DNA from: Bacteroidales bacterium UBA3742 | Lineage (GTDB): Bacteria; Bacteroidota; Bacteroidia; Bacteroidales; Paludibacteraceae | Reading direction: 5' to 3' | Assembly (NCBI GenBank): GCA_002371785.1 | Contig: DFGU01000114.1 | Coordinates: forward strand, 17,681 to 30,849 | DNA: 13,169 nucleotides | Shown here: positions 12,615 through 13,169 of the stretch, piece by piece | Layout: each line of letters opens with the position of its first letter | Position numbering within the stretch: the stretch's first letter is position 1 | The notes under the pieces: generated by a model | Database searches by the model: none | What the model saw: the letters and a program-made list of their open reading frames with translations, nothing else | Told to the model about the DNA's origin: nothing | Translations under genes and position numbers: made by a program

Positions 12615-13169
12615 TTAATTAATTATAAACGACAACGATCTAGCAGGCACACGCTCACCACCGGGACCTACAGCCTGAATACTCAGGAAGGTTACTTGAG
12701 ATCCCTTAGAGAGGGAGTTCAACAATTGCATTTGCTCTCCCGTGAAATGAGACGACTTCGACTCTGCTGTTCTTCCGTCGGCGTAGATCTGGAATCCGGT
12801 AACGGTAAAGTTCGCATTGATGATAGCATCTTCGCCATAACCTGCAGTCACTTCCGCTGCCTGATTTACCAATTGCTTACGTCCGACACGTCCACCTGTC
12901 AACTCCTTGCCGCCACTGCTGAGCGAAGCATGCGGTTTCGGCAGTTTCTTTACGCGGAATTTCTCGCTACCGAGACTCATACTCTTACCCTGATACGTAC
13001 CGGATACATTGATCGTCACTTCCGAACCCGGAGCATTGGTAGCTACTACGCGGAACAAGCCCGGAGAGATTTTGCTAACCGTTGCACCCGATGCACTCAT
13101 CGACAATTGAGCAGCAGGAACAGTAGTAGAAGTGATCATAAACGTATGAGGATATCCCTTATATACAAC
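12615..13169 (-). CDS. gldM: Type IX secretion / gliding motor protein GldM (PorM), C-terminal fragment
   Basis: GldM/PorM spans the inner membrane once and reaches across the periplasm as a dimer. It couples proton flow through GldL to type IX secretion and gliding and contacts the GldK/GldN ring with its C-terminal domains. Only the last 184 residues are in the window; the frame is open to position 13169, so the ATG at 13139 is internal. The visible part shows the beta-rich C-terminal domains: a Ser/Gly/Val-rich repeat (NAPGSEVTINVSGTYQGKSM), FRVKKLPKPHASLSSGGKELTGG, INANFTVTGFQIY, and the ending LNSLSKGSQVTFLSIQAVGPGGERVPARSL, the typical GldM/PorM terminal domain. gldN follows 13 nt downstream. 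Confidence 0.92.
   Translation of the reverse strand, partial: VVYKGYPHTFMITSTTVPAAQLSMSASGATVSKISPGLFRVVATNAPGSEVTINVSGTYQGKSMSLGSEKFRVKKLPKPHASLSSGGKELTGGRVGRKQLVNQAAEVTAGYGEDAIINANFTVTGFQIYADGRTAESKSSHFTGEQMQLLNSLSKGSQVTFLSIQAVGPGGERVPARSLSFIIN

Noticed and set aside
13137..13139. ATG at 13139 as the start of a small separate gene
   Set aside because: The frame stays open to the window edge and the sequence is the C-terminal part of GldM, so this ATG is internal.

Overview
This window looks like the chromosome of a member of the Bacteroidota, probably order Bacteroidales. The evidence is gldM followed by gldN (type IX secretion/gliding motor genes), the order ftsX - DUF3098 - uppP - truB - queA that is familiar from Bacteroidales, a tRNA promoter with the Bacteroides-type TTTG / TAnnTTTG boxes, and weak or absent Shine-Dalgarno sequences. 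I cannot name the genus. No mobile-element gene, CRISPR array or rRNA is visible. The content is mostly housekeeping, with several odd local structures.

Plus strand, positions 1-3397: the 3' end of a SulP-family anion/dicarboxylate transporter with a STAS domain, then panD (aspartate 1-decarboxylase), tgt (tRNA-guanine transglycosylase) and an LptF/LptG-type permease for lipopolysaccharide export. A short array of 8-bp CTAGGA repeats runs from the last codons of panD to the ribosome binding site of tgt.

Positions 3398-3764 hold no protein gene but are dense in RNA features. A perfect 11-bp hairpin follows the permease. Next come a strong terminator, tRNA-Arg(ACG) and tRNA-Asp(GTC), both on the minus strand, and a Bacteroides-type promoter for the pair. 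The plus-strand and minus-strand gene blocks converge here.

Minus strand, read from 13169 down to 3765: the end of gldM, then gldN and a terminator. After the terminator comes a tightly packed run: ftsX, a DUF3098 membrane protein, uppP, truB, queA, ung, polA and a DUF4886 SGNH-hydrolase-like exported protein. Several of these genes overlap (ATGA, TGATG and a 20-nt overlap), so they are probably co-transcribed. The run combines cell-envelope and division functions (ftsX, uppP), tRNA modification (truB, queA) and base-excision repair (ung, polA).

Most notable points: PolA is short and has no recognisable 3'-5' proofreading domain. tRNA-Arg seems to replace the near-invariant G19-C56 tertiary pair with A19-U56. 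A perfect 13-bp inverted repeat brackets tRNA-Asp. A hairpin just beyond the tRNA terminator carries copies of the tRNA-Arg 3' end. Tgt lacks the usual zinc cysteines. tgt, a queuosine-substrate tRNA (Asp, GUC) and queA all lie within about 7.5 kb. I found no convincing wholly new multi-gene system.
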